From JARRNJ01 sp037385045 (GTDB taxonomy: Bacteria; Pseudomonadota; Gammaproteobacteria; JASBUN01): a stretch of DNA of 22,613 bases. The notes under the pieces were generated by a model. It was given only the letters and a program-made list of their open reading frames with translations. It did not search any database and was not told the DNA's origin. The stretch is from contig JARRNJ010000035.1 of assembly GCA_037385045.1 (NCBI GenBank), positions 1 through 22,613 on the forward strand, read 5' to 3'. The stretch's first letter is position 1; each line of letters starts with the position of its first letter. Positions 16,701-22,613 of this stretch are shown here, piece by piece. The position numbers and the translations under genes were made by a program.

Positions 16701-16930
16701 TCCATGATTTTCGCCGGCACGCCGGGATTCAGCACCCGTACGCGCACCTCCGGATAAATGATGTGCGGCAGCAGGTCCACGGGCAGGCGGGTGAAGGCAA
16801 AGGCTCCGACCACGCCGACTGCCAGGGTCAGCATCACCACGCCGACCGGATGACGGATGGACCAGGCGGCCAATCCGCCGCGGCGGGTTCCGTCGCGGGG
16901 CGCGGAGGGCTGCGGTGTTTCGGTTGTCAT
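13784..16930 (-). CDS. RND-family efflux pump inner-membrane transporter (AcrB/HAE1-like)
   Basis: Proton-driven trimeric exporter, substrate unknown. 1048 residues, the normal size. The N-terminal helix (about 29-47) leads into the periplasmic FTRLPVDLLPHIIYPEVRV segment. Helix 4 carries GGLAVGIGMLVDNTIVMLENI with Asp419, where AcrB has an Asp-Asp pair and this protein has Asp-Asn. The late GIVVNNAIVLVEYI helix and the repeated domain organisation are typical. The VDN form is seen in the SwrC/YerP-like branch of multidrug-type RND proteins. ATG 16930 gives the MTTET start, 10 nt after the stop of the membrane-fusion gene. No outer-membrane factor gene is nearby, so a TolC-like partner must be encoded elsewhere. 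Confidence 0.93.
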   Translation of the reverse strand: MTTETPQPSAPRDGTRRGGLAAWSIRHPVGVVMLTLAVGVVGAFAFTRLPVDLLPHIIYPEVRVRVLNPGVPAKIMEDQITRQLEEQLAITEDAINVQSTTTEGRSAVDLAFRYGTDIDRALRDASTRLDRAKRFLPDTIDPPIIFKRDPSQRPVAEFVVSSRAHDGVTLRTWTDDVFAKWFLNLPGVAAVEIGGGLRREIQVLPDQQRLAGLGLGTADLIAAIQRGNIEEPAGRVRIATRELSSRTAARFDRVQDIERLPLPLANGTFVRLREVADVADTHEQERLRVRLNGTPGIKVSIQKQPTANTVAAVDAVRQRLADLQRQGIIPAAVHVAKVADQATYVRSALRNAASAALSGALLAMAVVYLFLGNLRRTLIIGSVIPIAVLVTFLLMDLGGLTLNIMTLGGLAVGIGMLVDNTIVMLENIHRHQQTGESDYDAGTRAAAEVNSAIVASTTTNLAAIVPFLFISGLIGLLFRELIFTITAAIVASMVVALTVTPALGARVHSPDASRARAVIDRLMTGMQGGFAFLIMKLLARPLLKIALASTLIAGLALSVPWFLSARQDFLPKLDDGRITIRITADPGVNLEETDRSVRTIEALIRAQHAVQTVFTTTGGFIFGRSEYEARNKATIDVQLLPLPRRSVSSEQWVKGLQRAIDAAALAGVRARISTGGLRGIPLSRGSDDISLRVQGPDLDTLNAIGRAVTRRLSGIAGIRNVALSSEETSQELAVKVDRDRATALGLTAEAIGDAVRTAIDGKVISDYIDGDRSFDIRLRLPGVDVDNLQSLESLFLGRSTDGRTPVYLGDVARVHLIQSAAEILRDNQQRIVEVTASMSGDVAQGIVTQAIKNNLAGLDLPKGYTIYDAGISRTLQQGTHTAEILLGLALFLVFVVMAVHYESLRNPLVILLSAPFCIIGVALGLVATHMHLSMPVWLGLIMLAGIVVNNAIVLVEYIEICRESAMSVDQAIVSAAGQRLRPILMTTLTTVVGLLPLALAWGEGAEMLQPLAVTIVSGLSFSLLVSLFLVPVIYQAVHRRTPRRLQPS

Positions 16931-16940
16931 CGAAGGACAC

Positions 16941-18038
16941 TCAGGAGCCGGCCTGCGCACCTGCGGGCCCGGTGTGCGCGACCGTTCTGACGGCCATGCC
17001 ATCCTCCAGACCAAGCAGGCCGCGGGTCACTACACGCGTGCCGGCAGTGACGCCGTCGAGTATCTCCACTGCCGTTGCCTGGCGCATGCCGGTGCGTACC
17101 GCGGTGCGCCGGGCCTTGCCCGCGTCGTCGACGACGAACACGTATTCGCCGGTCTCGTCGCGGCGCAGCGCGGCGAACGGCAGCATCAGCCGCTGGCGAG
17201 CCGGAGTCTTCAGCCGCACCCGGCACAATTGCCCGGCCCGGGCTCCGTCCGGAACCGGCGTCAGCCGGATCTCCACCACGCCTTGCCGCGTGCGCGGGTC
17301 GACGATGGGATGAATGCGCTGGATCCTGCCGGGGAAGGCGCCATCACCCAGGGCGTCGATGCGCACCACCACCGCGTCGCCGATATGCAGCAACGGCAGC
17401 AACAGTTCGGACACCTCGACCCGGGTCATGAGGGTACGCGGATCGATCAGGGTCAGAATATGGGTGTACTTGGGCACCACATCGCCGGGTTCCGCCGCGC
17501 GCAAAGTGACGGTGCCGGTAAACGGCGCGCGGATCACCGTGTACTGGAGCCGGGTGCGCAGCAGCGCTTCTTCGGCATGGGCCACCTTCAGCGCCGTTTC
17601 CGCGCGGGCCAGCTCGTCCTCGGCGGCCAACCGCTTGCGCACCAGGGTGCGCAGCCGGTTGCGGTCCGTCTGCGCCTGGGCGCTGGTCGCCGCTGCCTTG
17701 TCAAGTTGGGCGCGCAACAGCGCGTCATCCATGCGCACCAGCACCTGGCCGCGTTCGGCGCGGTCACCCTCGTAGGCGCCGATCGCGGTGATGCGGCCTT
17801 CTTCCTGGTTGAAAATCTTCACCTCGCGGCGGGCCTCCAGGGTGCCGGTGCGGGTGGCGACATGGCTGATCCTCCGGCTTTGGACTGCCACCGTTTCCAC
17901 CAAATGGGCGCGGACGGCGCGCCGGGATTGGCTGGCCCCGGTCGGCTCGTCCGGAGCGCAGGCGCTGAGCCCGGCGCCTGCCAGCGCCAGGATCAGGACC
18001 ACGAGGGATGCATGTCGGGATGTCTTGATGGGTGTCAT
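16941..18038 (-). CDS. RND efflux periplasmic adaptor (membrane-fusion lipoprotein)
   Basis: Links the RND transporter to an outer-membrane channel. 365 residues. The signal sequence ends in the lipobox LSAC with Cys27 as the lipidated residue, so the protein is probably anchored in the inner membrane. Domains in order: beta-barrel/lipoyl half (about 55-100, ARREVKIFNQEEGRI), an alpha-hairpin with Gln/Arg/Ala-rich coiled coil (about 105-160), the returning lipoyl half (VIRAPFTGTVTLRAAEPGDVV-type segment) and beta-barrel and membrane-proximal domains. I chose ATG 18038 because it gives the lipoprotein signal; the frame is open further upstream. It is the first gene of the pump operon, with a possible promoter at 18091. 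Confidence 0.93.
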   Translation of the reverse strand: MTPIKTSRHASLVVLILALAGAGLSACAPDEPTGASQSRRAVRAHLVETVAVQSRRISHVATRTGTLEARREVKIFNQEEGRITAIGAYEGDRAERGQVLVRMDDALLRAQLDKAAATSAQAQTDRNRLRTLVRKRLAAEDELARAETALKVAHAEEALLRTRLQYTVIRAPFTGTVTLRAAEPGDVVPKYTHILTLIDPRTLMTRVEVSELLLPLLHIGDAVVVRIDALGDGAFPGRIQRIHPIVDPRTRQGVVEIRLTPVPDGARAGQLCRVRLKTPARQRLMLPFAALRRDETGEYVFVVDDAGKARRTAVRTGMRQATAVEILDGVTAGTRVVTRGLLGLEDGMAVRTVAHTGPAGAQAGS

Positions 18039-18090
18039 ACTTGGCAACAAGGCCGGCCCGCGGCGCGCACCGGCTGGCTGGGATCGACCC

Positions 18091-18096
18091 AGTATA
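18091..18096 (-). promoter_or_regulatory. Possible -10 element for the efflux operon
   Basis: TATACT on the minus strand (five of six consensus bases), which would start transcription near 18084, about 46 nt before the adaptor gene. The matching -35 region (TTCCTA at 18 bp) is poor, so an activator may be required or this may be coincidence. Confidence 0.3.
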
Positions 18097-18172
18097 CACG
18101 CCAAAACCACACTCTAGGAATGCTTATCGGACCGGGTCCATCCCGGTGGCGCAGGTTCCGGGTAAAGGGGGT

Positions 18173-18230
18173 GGCACCTGGTGCCGCTAATCTCTAGCGG
18201 GCGCTTTGCCAGGCACCCGGCGCAGGTGCC
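18173..18230 (+). promoter_or_regulatory. Cluster of three inverted repeats upstream of the PhnD-like gene
   Basis: Three perfect dyads in 58 nt: GGCACC-T-GGTGCC (18173-18185), CCGCTA-ATCTC-TAGCGG (18184-18200), and GGCACC-N7-GGTGCC (18212-18230). The first and third use identical arms, so GGTGCC at 18180 could also pair with GGCACC at 18212, giving mutually exclusive structures. The cluster ends 49 nt before the start of the binding-protein gene and lies in a divergent promoter region. It could be a pair of operator sites or a switching RNA leader. It matches no riboswitch class I can name. Confidence 0.5.
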
Positions 18231-18279
18231 GTGGTGCGGAGCGGGGCAATCCAAATCAATCCTGACGGTGGGAGCAGCC

Positions 18280-19116
18280 ATGAATACGCGAGGACACGGC
18301 ACCGCAGTGCTGGCGCTGATTGCGCTGGCGGTCACGGCCATGGCTGCGGTTCCCGCCGCGGCCAAGGACACGATCGTATTTTCCACCGCGCCGACGCAGC
18401 CGCCGGCGCAGACCCGGCAACAGTACCAACCCCTGGCTGACTATCTGTCAAAAGTCACCGGAAAGAAGATCGTGCTGGAGCCGGCGCGCTCGTTCCTGGA
18501 GTACACCAACGCCATGCGGGCCGGCAAGTACGACCTGCTGTTCGACGGGCCGCAGTTCGTCGGCTGGCGCATGAAGCATCTGGGCCATCATGTGCTGGCC
18601 AAGCTCCCGGGCTCCATCGTCTTCGTGGTGGTGGTGCGCGACGACGCCGGTGTGGCGCACGTGGCCGACCTGGCCGGCAAGCAGGTCTGTTCCTTCGCTT
18701 CGCCGAACCTGCTCACGCTGGGTTTTCTCGACCTGTTCCCCAACCCGGCGCAGCTGCCGCTCATGGTCCGGTCGCCGACCTTTATGGGAGCGCTGCAGTG
18801 CGTGAAGTCCGGACACGGCGTGGCCGCGGTCATGCGCCAGAAGTTCTGGGACAAGCGTACGCCTGAACAGAAAAAGGGGCTGCGCCTGCTCTATACCTCC
18901 AACACGCCCTATCCCCACCGGGCATTTTCCATCTCCGATGACGTTGACGCCGCCACACGCGATAAGATCAAGGCAGCGTTGCTCAGCGATGCGGGAACCA
19001 ACGCGGGCGCGCCGATCCTCAAGCGTTTCCGCGTCAAGCGCTTCGTCGCGGCGCCTGCCAAGGAGTACCAGGGCATGGGGCGGTTGTTGAAGCCGGTGTG
19101 GGGTTTCAGCCAGTAA
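18280..19116 (+). CDS. PhnD-like periplasmic substrate-binding protein (orphan)
   Basis: 278 residues, phosphate/phosphite/phosphonate-type binding protein family. A clear Sec signal peptide (core about 8-23, cleavage near AAA-KD after residue 28) is followed by the family pattern TIVFSTAPTQPPAQTRQQYQ, then PLADYLSKVTGKKIVLEP, AMRAGKYDLLFDGPQFVGWR and LAGKQVCSFASPN. Two cysteines (Cys137, Cys174) could form a disulfide. ATG 18280 has a GGGAG site. No permease or ATPase gene accompanies it; the next gene encodes a PqiA-like membrane protein. The substrate cannot be inferred: orphan members of this family need not bind phosphonates and may serve sensing roles. Confidence 0.85.
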   Translation: MNTRGHGTAVLALIALAVTAMAAVPAAAKDTIVFSTAPTQPPAQTRQQYQPLADYLSKVTGKKIVLEPARSFLEYTNAMRAGKYDLLFDGPQFVGWRMKHLGHHVLAKLPGSIVFVVVVRDDAGVAHVADLAGKQVCSFASPNLLTLGFLDLFPNPAQLPLMVRSPTFMGALQCVKSGHGVAAVMRQKFWDKRTPEQKKGLRLLYTSNTPYPHRAFSISDDVDAATRDKIKAALLSDAGTNAGAPILKRFRVKRFVAAPAKEYQGMGRLLKPVWGFSQ

Positions 19117-19135
19117 GCGGCCTGCCGGCGGCGGT

Positions 19136-19164
19136 GTGACGCGGGGCGCCGGTGCGGGTATGAT
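19136..19164 (+). promoter_or_regulatory. Possible sigma-70 promoter for the PqiA-like gene
   Basis: GTGACG (19136-19141, four of six) and TATGAT (19159-19164, five of six) at the ideal 17-bp spacing, giving a start near 19171 and a leader of about 36 nt. It lies in the 90-nt gap after the binding-protein gene, so the PqiA-like gene may be expressed independently as well as by read-through. Confidence 0.4.
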
Positions 19165-19206
19165 TGCCCGCAGTGAGTCCGTCTGGCCGTCCATGCCGCC
19201 CCGCTG

Positions 19207-19725
19207 ATGACCGCTCCATCATCAAACCCTGACCGTCCCAACGGCCGCCGCTCCGCATGGATGCTCAACGTCCTGCTGCTGGGAGCCACGGCGTTGTTTG
19301 CTGCGGGTGTGTTCGCGCCGCTGCTGACCCTGAAGAAGTTCTTCATTTTCTCCAATACCGTCAGCCTGGCCAGCTCGCTGCGCCAGCTGTTCGCAGAGGG
19401 CTACTACGGCCTGTTCTCGCTGATCTTCCTGTTCAGTATCGTGATGCCGTTGGTCAAGCTGATGCTGCTGTTCCTGGCCGCCAACCGCGGGCGCCGCGGC
19501 GCGGCCGTCCATCAGCGCTGGCTGCACTGGCTGGCGCGTTACGGAAAATGGTCGATGCTGGACGTATTCGTGGTGGCGGTGCTGCTGGCCAGCGTCAAGC
19601 TGGGCGACGTGGCCGCGGTGCAGATTCATTACGGTTTGTATGCGTTCGCGCTGTCAGTGCTGATTACCATGGCAACTGCCGTGTGGCTGGTGCGCCCGCG
19701 GTCCGATGACGGCGCAGTGCGCTAG
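19207..19725 (+). CDS. PqiA-like (paraquat-inducible protein A family) membrane protein
   Basis: 172 residues with about four membrane helices (near 19-41, 68-92, 115-131, 138-162). The family motif GKWSMLDVFVVAVLLASVKLG is clear, as is the N-terminal PLLTLKKFF segment. It is a single PqiA domain with no cysteines, unlike the duplicated E. coli PqiA with its CxxC motifs, and no MCE-domain partner (PqiB-like) is adjacent. PqiA proteins are thought to work with MCE proteins in envelope lipid transport; whether this short form does so is unknown. The start ATG 19207 has a weak ribosome site. Confidence 0.85.
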   Translation: MTAPSSNPDRPNGRRSAWMLNVLLLGATALFAAGVFAPLLTLKKFFIFSNTVSLASSLRQLFAEGYYGLFSLIFLFSIVMPLVKLMLLFLAANRGRRGAAVHQRWLHWLARYGKWSMLDVFVVAVLLASVKLGDVAAVQIHYGLYAFALSVLITMATAVWLVRPRSDDGAVR

Positions 19726-19821
19726 CTGCGCCCTGGCGGTGGGTTGCGCACTCGCAGCGGACGCCGAAATCCGCAGCCCGGGCCGGAGCCGACGCGCCCC
19801 CGGGGCCGCCGGGCCGGCGGA

Positions 19822-19974
19822 TCACGTATTCTTTGGCATGCATGACAGCACGAGACCGCCTATCAGCACCGACAGCATGGCCAATATCAGCAGCCCCAGG
19901 AAAATCCGGCCGGCGTAGCGCCTGAGTTTGCGCATCCGCCGCCGTTGGCGCCGCCTGCGATCCGGTTGCGTCAT
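19822..19974 (-). CDS. Probable 50-residue small membrane protein
   Basis: A 50-codon ORF: N-terminus extremely basic (MTQPDRRRRQRRRMRKLRRY, 11 Arg and 1 Lys in the first 20 residues), then a hydrophobic helix (about residues 24-44, IFLGLLILAMLSVLIGGLVL) and a short tail SCMPKNT. This is a textbook single-pass topology with the N-terminus inside. The positive-inside signal and hydrophobic span are unlikely by chance in this GC-rich DNA. The ribosome site (GGGAC, 4 nt before the ATG) is weak. It is convergent with the PqiA-like gene and divergent from ppsA. I do not recognise the family. Confidence 0.55.
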   Translation of the reverse strand: MTQPDRRRRQRRRMRKLRRYAGRIFLGLLILAMLSVLIGGLVLSCMPKNT

Positions 19975-20069
19975 ACTTGTCCCGTTGTGTGGGATTTACC
20001 GCCTCCCCTGGTGGCGGCGGGCCCCGCGGCCAGCGCGCCGTCCCCGTGGCCTGTGCGGCCATCTCATCT

Positions 20070-20121
20070 GGGCCTGTTAACGCGACGCCGGCAGCAGGTG
20101 CTTCGGTGCGTTAACAGGCCC
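20070..20121. repeat. 14-bp perfect inverted repeat (52-bp element)
   Basis: GGGCCTGTTAACGC (20070-20083) and its exact complement GCGTTAACAGGCCC (20108-20121) flank 24 nt. Stem quality is high but no T tract follows on either strand, so it is a poor terminator. The arms resemble the terminal repeats of a small insertion element, though no coding sequence and no obvious target duplication are visible. It could equally be a dispersed chromosomal repeat or an RNA hairpin. Confidence 0.6.
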
Positions 20122-20297
20122 TAGCACCAAGCATAGAGCACCGGCTTCGGGGGGCGCCAGCAGTCAGCGTCGGTTTGTGCGCGTGGTCTGGGGGAAGCCG
20201 GCGTGGATCAGGCGGCCGGGACCGGAAAAGGTGCCGGCGGCGGGCGCGCGCAACGTCCCGGCGCCGTGTGGTGACCCTTGCGCGTGCGTGCCAGAAA

Positions 20298-20320
20298 AGG
20301 GATAGTAGCCAATTATCCCT
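20298..20320. promoter_or_regulatory. 7-bp inverted repeat upstream of ppsA
   Basis: AGGGATA (20298-20304) and TATCCCT (20314-20320) separated by 9 nt: a perfect 7-9-7 dyad, in a locally AT-richer patch. Candidate operator; the binding protein is unknown. Confidence 0.35.
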
Positions 20321-20497
20321 GCAGATAGTGATTGTTCCCCGGGGCCTGCTCAAAGGATGCCGACCAGCTGTTGTCACGGAAGCCCCGAAGTGGCATGGTG
20401 GCGGCCGCTGTGCGGCGTGCTTTTCCGGTCTCGGCCGGCCGCTCGGCGCCGGTATTTTCCATTCGTCAGTGGATACACGCGCTGAAATCACCACCAA

Positions 20498-20513
20498 AAC
20501 TAACCCGTTAGTT
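20498..20513. promoter_or_regulatory. 16-bp palindrome just upstream of the ppsA start
   Basis: AACTAA-CCCG-TTAGTT is a perfect 6-4-6 dyad ending 21 nt before the ppsA GTG, just ahead of the ribosome site (GAGAGGA). It could be an operator near the transcription start or a small hairpin in the leader that affects translation. Confidence 0.4.
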
Positions 20514-20534
20514 GAGAATCGAGAGGATTGAGTC

Positions 20535-22613
20535 GTGGCTGAAAACGTGATCTGGTTCGACGCACTACGCATGGCGGACGTCGGTCGTGTCGGTGGCAAG
20601 AATGCCTCCCTGGGAGAGATGGTCAGCCAGCTGTCCGAGGCCGGGGTCAGGGTGCCCAACGGATTTGCCACCACTGCCGATGCCTATCGTGAGTTCATGG
20701 CCCATGAGGGGCTCGACCAGCGTGTCGATCAGCTTTTGAGCAAGCTCGATGTGGATGACGTCAAGGCGCTGGCGGAAGCCGGTGCGACGATCCGGCGGTG
20801 GATCGTGGAGACGCCGTTCCCTGGCCAGCTTCGCGACGACATCGTGGGCGCGTACAAGCAGATGGAAGCGCAGGTCGGCAGCGGTCTTGCCGTGGCCGTG
20901 CGCTCGTCCGCGACCGCCGAGGATCTGCCCGACGCTTCCTTCGCCGGCCAGCAGGAGACGTTTCTCAATGTGCGCGGGATCGACGAGGTGCTCCATTGCG
21001 TGAAGGAGGTGTTCGCCTCCTTGTACAACGATCGCGCCATCTCGTATCGCGTCCACCGCCAGTTCGAACACAGCCAGGTGGCGCTGTCGGCCGGTATCCA
21101 GCGCATGGTGCGCAGCGACGTGGGGGCCTCGGGGGTGATGTTCACCCTGGATACCGAGTCGGGCTTCCGCGACGTGGTGTTCGTCACCGGCGCCTACGGG
21201 CTGGGCGAAACCGTGGTCCAGGGCGCGGTCAATCCCGACGAGTTCTATGTCTACAAGCCAGGGCTGGCGGCCGGCCGCCACGCCATCCTGCGGCGTACGC
21301 TGGGCGCCAAACCGATCAAGATGGTATATGCCGATGACGGCAACCGGGTACAGACCGTGGACGTGAGCCTGGAAGAGCGCCGCCGCTTCTGCCTCGATGA
21401 CGAGCAGCTCACCGAGCTCGCCCGCCACGCGGTCACCATCGAGCAGCACTACGGCCGGCCCATGGACATCGAATGGGCCATGGACGGTGAGGACGGCAAG
21501 GTCTACGTGGTTCAGGCGCGCCCGGAGACGGTGGAGAGCCGGGCCGACGGGCAGACCATCCAGCGTTTCCACCTCAAACAGCGCGGCGAGGTGTTGTCCA
21601 GCGGCCGGGCGATCGGCCAGCGCATCGGCGCAGGCCCTGCGCGGGTCATCGACAACGTCACCAACATGGACCGGGTGCAGCCTGGCGACGTGCTCGTGAC
21701 TGACATGACCGACCCCGACTGGGAGCCGGTGATGAAGCGCGCCGCGGCGATTGTCACCAACCGCGGCGGCCGCACCTGCCATGCCGCCATTATCGCCCGC
21801 GAGCTCGGCATCCCGGCGGTGGTCGGCTGCGGAGATGCGGACTCGGTGCTGAGCGACGGCCAGGAGCTCACCGTTTCCTGCGCCGAGGGCGATACCGGCT
21901 ATGTCTACGCCGGCCGGCTGCCGTTCGAAGTCCGCGAAACCGACAGCGGCGACATGCCGCAGCTGCCGGTCAAGATCACCATGAACGTCGGCAACCCGGG
22001 GCGGGCGTTTGCGTTTTCGCGCATACCCAACTCCGGTGTGGGCTTGGCGCGTCTGGAATTCATTATCAGCAGCACCATCGGCGTGCATCCCAAGGCGCTG
22101 CTCGAGTTCGACCAGCAGACCCCCGAGATCCAGGAGCTGATCCGGGACAAGGCCGCCGGCTACGCCGATCCGGTTTCCTTCTACGTGGAGAAGCTGGCCG
22201 AAGGCATCGCCACCCTGGGCGCGGCGTTCCATCCCAACTCGGTGATCGTGCGCATGTCCGACTTCAAGTCCAACGAATACGCCAGCCTGATCGCCGGCGA
22301 GCGTTACGAGCCCCATGAGGAGAACCCGATGATCGGTTTCCGGGGCGCGTCGCGTTACGTGTCTGAATCCTTCCGCCCGTGTTTCGATCTGGAGTGCCGG
22401 GCGCTGAAGAAGGTCCGCGATGAAATGGGTCTGACCAACGTGGAAATCATGGTGCCGTTCGCGCGCACCGTGGACGAGGCGGCGCAGGTCATGCAACTGC
22501 TGGCCGAAAACGGCCTGGAGCGCGGCAAGAACGGTCTGCGGGTGATGATGATGTGCGAAATCCCGTCCAACGCCGTGCTGGCCGATGCCTTCCTGGACCA
22601 TTTCGACGGATTT
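20535..22613 (+). CDS. ppsA: Phosphoenolpyruvate synthase, partial (C-terminus cut by window end)
   Basis: Converts pyruvate, ATP and water to PEP, AMP and phosphate, the first step of gluconeogenesis from pyruvate. The first 693 codons are present of about 790. Domains in order: N-terminal ATP-grasp nucleotide-binding domain (to about 340: VGGKNASLGEM, AVRSSATAEDLPDASFAGQQ), the swivelling phosphohistidine domain with catalytic His416 in GGRTCHAAIIARELGIPAVVG, and the PEP/pyruvate-binding barrel, starting near 480 and truncated here after VMMMCEIPSNAVLADAFLDH. The start is GTG 20535 with a GAGAGGA site; no ATG fits. The open frame antisense to most of this gene is a coding shadow. Confidence 0.97.
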   Translation, partial: MAENVIWFDALRMADVGRVGGKNASLGEMVSQLSEAGVRVPNGFATTADAYREFMAHEGLDQRVDQLLSKLDVDDVKALAEAGATIRRWIVETPFPGQLRDDIVGAYKQMEAQVGSGLAVAVRSSATAEDLPDASFAGQQETFLNVRGIDEVLHCVKEVFASLYNDRAISYRVHRQFEHSQVALSAGIQRMVRSDVGASGVMFTLDTESGFRDVVFVTGAYGLGETVVQGAVNPDEFYVYKPGLAAGRHAILRRTLGAKPIKMVYADDGNRVQTVDVSLEERRRFCLDDEQLTELARHAVTIEQHYGRPMDIEWAMDGEDGKVYVVQARPETVESRADGQTIQRFHLKQRGEVLSSGRAIGQRIGAGPARVIDNVTNMDRVQPGDVLVTDMTDPDWEPVMKRAAAIVTNRGGRTCHAAIIARELGIPAVVGCGDADSVLSDGQELTVSCAEGDTGYVYAGRLPFEVRETDSGDMPQLPVKITMNVGNPGRAFAFSRIPNSGVGLARLEFIISSTIGVHPKALLEFDQQTPEIQELIRDKAAGYADPVSFYVEKLAEGIATLGAAFHPNSVIVRMSDFKSNEYASLIAGERYEPHEENPMIGFRGASRYVSESFRPCFDLECRALKKVRDEMGLTNVEIMVPFARTVDEAAQVMQLLAENGLERGKNGLRVMMMCEIPSNAVLADAFLDHFDGF

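Larger units (their letters stand above)
20122..20534 (+). other. Upstream region of ppsA with no convincing gene
   Basis: 413 nt. An open frame of 118 codons ends just before ppsA (20531), but its sequence is Arg/Gly-rich and unlike any family, so I treat it as chance. The region holds two short perfect dyads listed separately. I could not identify a strong promoter. No gene for a PpsR-type PEP synthase regulator is seen here, although such genes often sit opposite ppsA. Confidence 0.5.

Noticed and set aside
15350..16990. 546-codon plus-strand open frame antisense to the RND gene
   Set aside because: Gln/His/Gly/Asp-rich shadow of a highly conserved GC-rich coding frame; no family resemblance or ribosome site.
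18120..18280. Cobalamin-type riboswitch before the PhnD-like gene
   Set aside because: The only similarity is a GCCAGG tract; the other conserved cobalamin-riboswitch blocks are absent.
20175..20531. 118-codon open frame ending just before ppsA
   Set aside because: Arg/Gly/Ser-rich, no ribosome site, no domain; in GC-rich non-coding DNA such frames are common.
20565..22601. 678-codon minus-strand open frame antisense to ppsA
   Set aside because: His/Asp/Val-rich composition is the mirror of the clear PEP synthase frame, which is intact.
1..22613. CRISPR arrays, tRNA/rRNA genes, transposases, phage or defence genes
   Set aside because: None seen on reading both strands; gene order and base composition are uniform with no sign of an inserted island.

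Overview
This 22.6 kb, GC-rich, densely coding window reads as a chromosomal segment of a gammaproteobacterium. My guess is a Chromatiales or Ectothiorhodospiraceae-like, possibly sulfur-oxidising lineage. That is inferred from the mix of cbb3 oxidase plus Fnr, a hisBHAFIE-HIT-tatABC run, an RND pump and PEP synthase; no sequence search was possible. I see no tRNA, rRNA, CRISPR array, transposase, phage or plasmid gene.

Layout. (1) 1-3121, minus strand: fnr, then a 413-nt leader region, then ccoN and ccoO (ccoO is cut by the window start). The leader holds a near-consensus FNR box, a possible 24-codon leader ORF and a hairpin. The oxygen-sensing regulator therefore lies just upstream of the high-affinity terminal oxidase it probably controls. 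(2) 3352-9512, plus strand: hisB-hisH-hisA-hisF-hisI-hisE, a HIT-family hydrolase and tatA-tatB-tatC. The His products cover the central and late part of histidine synthesis. The Tat genes encode the twin-arginine translocon. TatC has an unusual acidic tail of about 100 residues and TatB has a five-unit Ser-Glu-Pro repeat. (3) 9617-11491, plus: an exported DUF255/thioredoxin-like protein. (4) 11473-18038, minus: membrane-fusion lipoprotein, RND pump, large PilZ-like protein and a short pentapeptide-repeat protein. (5) 18280-19725, plus: an orphan PhnD-like binding protein and a single-domain PqiA-like membrane protein. (6) 19726-20534: mostly non-coding, with a probable 50-residue small membrane protein on the minus strand and several perfect inverted repeats. 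(7) 20535-end, plus: ppsA (PEP synthase), cut by the window end.

Most of the window is well-known housekeeping biology. The parts I find least explained are the leader ORF and hairpin before ccoN, the PilZ-like protein whose two ligand motifs look separated by a long insertion, the TatC acidic tail, the cluster of three inverted repeats upstream of the PhnD-like gene, the 50-residue membrane protein, and the 14-bp perfect inverted repeat upstream of ppsA. None of these amounts to a demonstrated new system.
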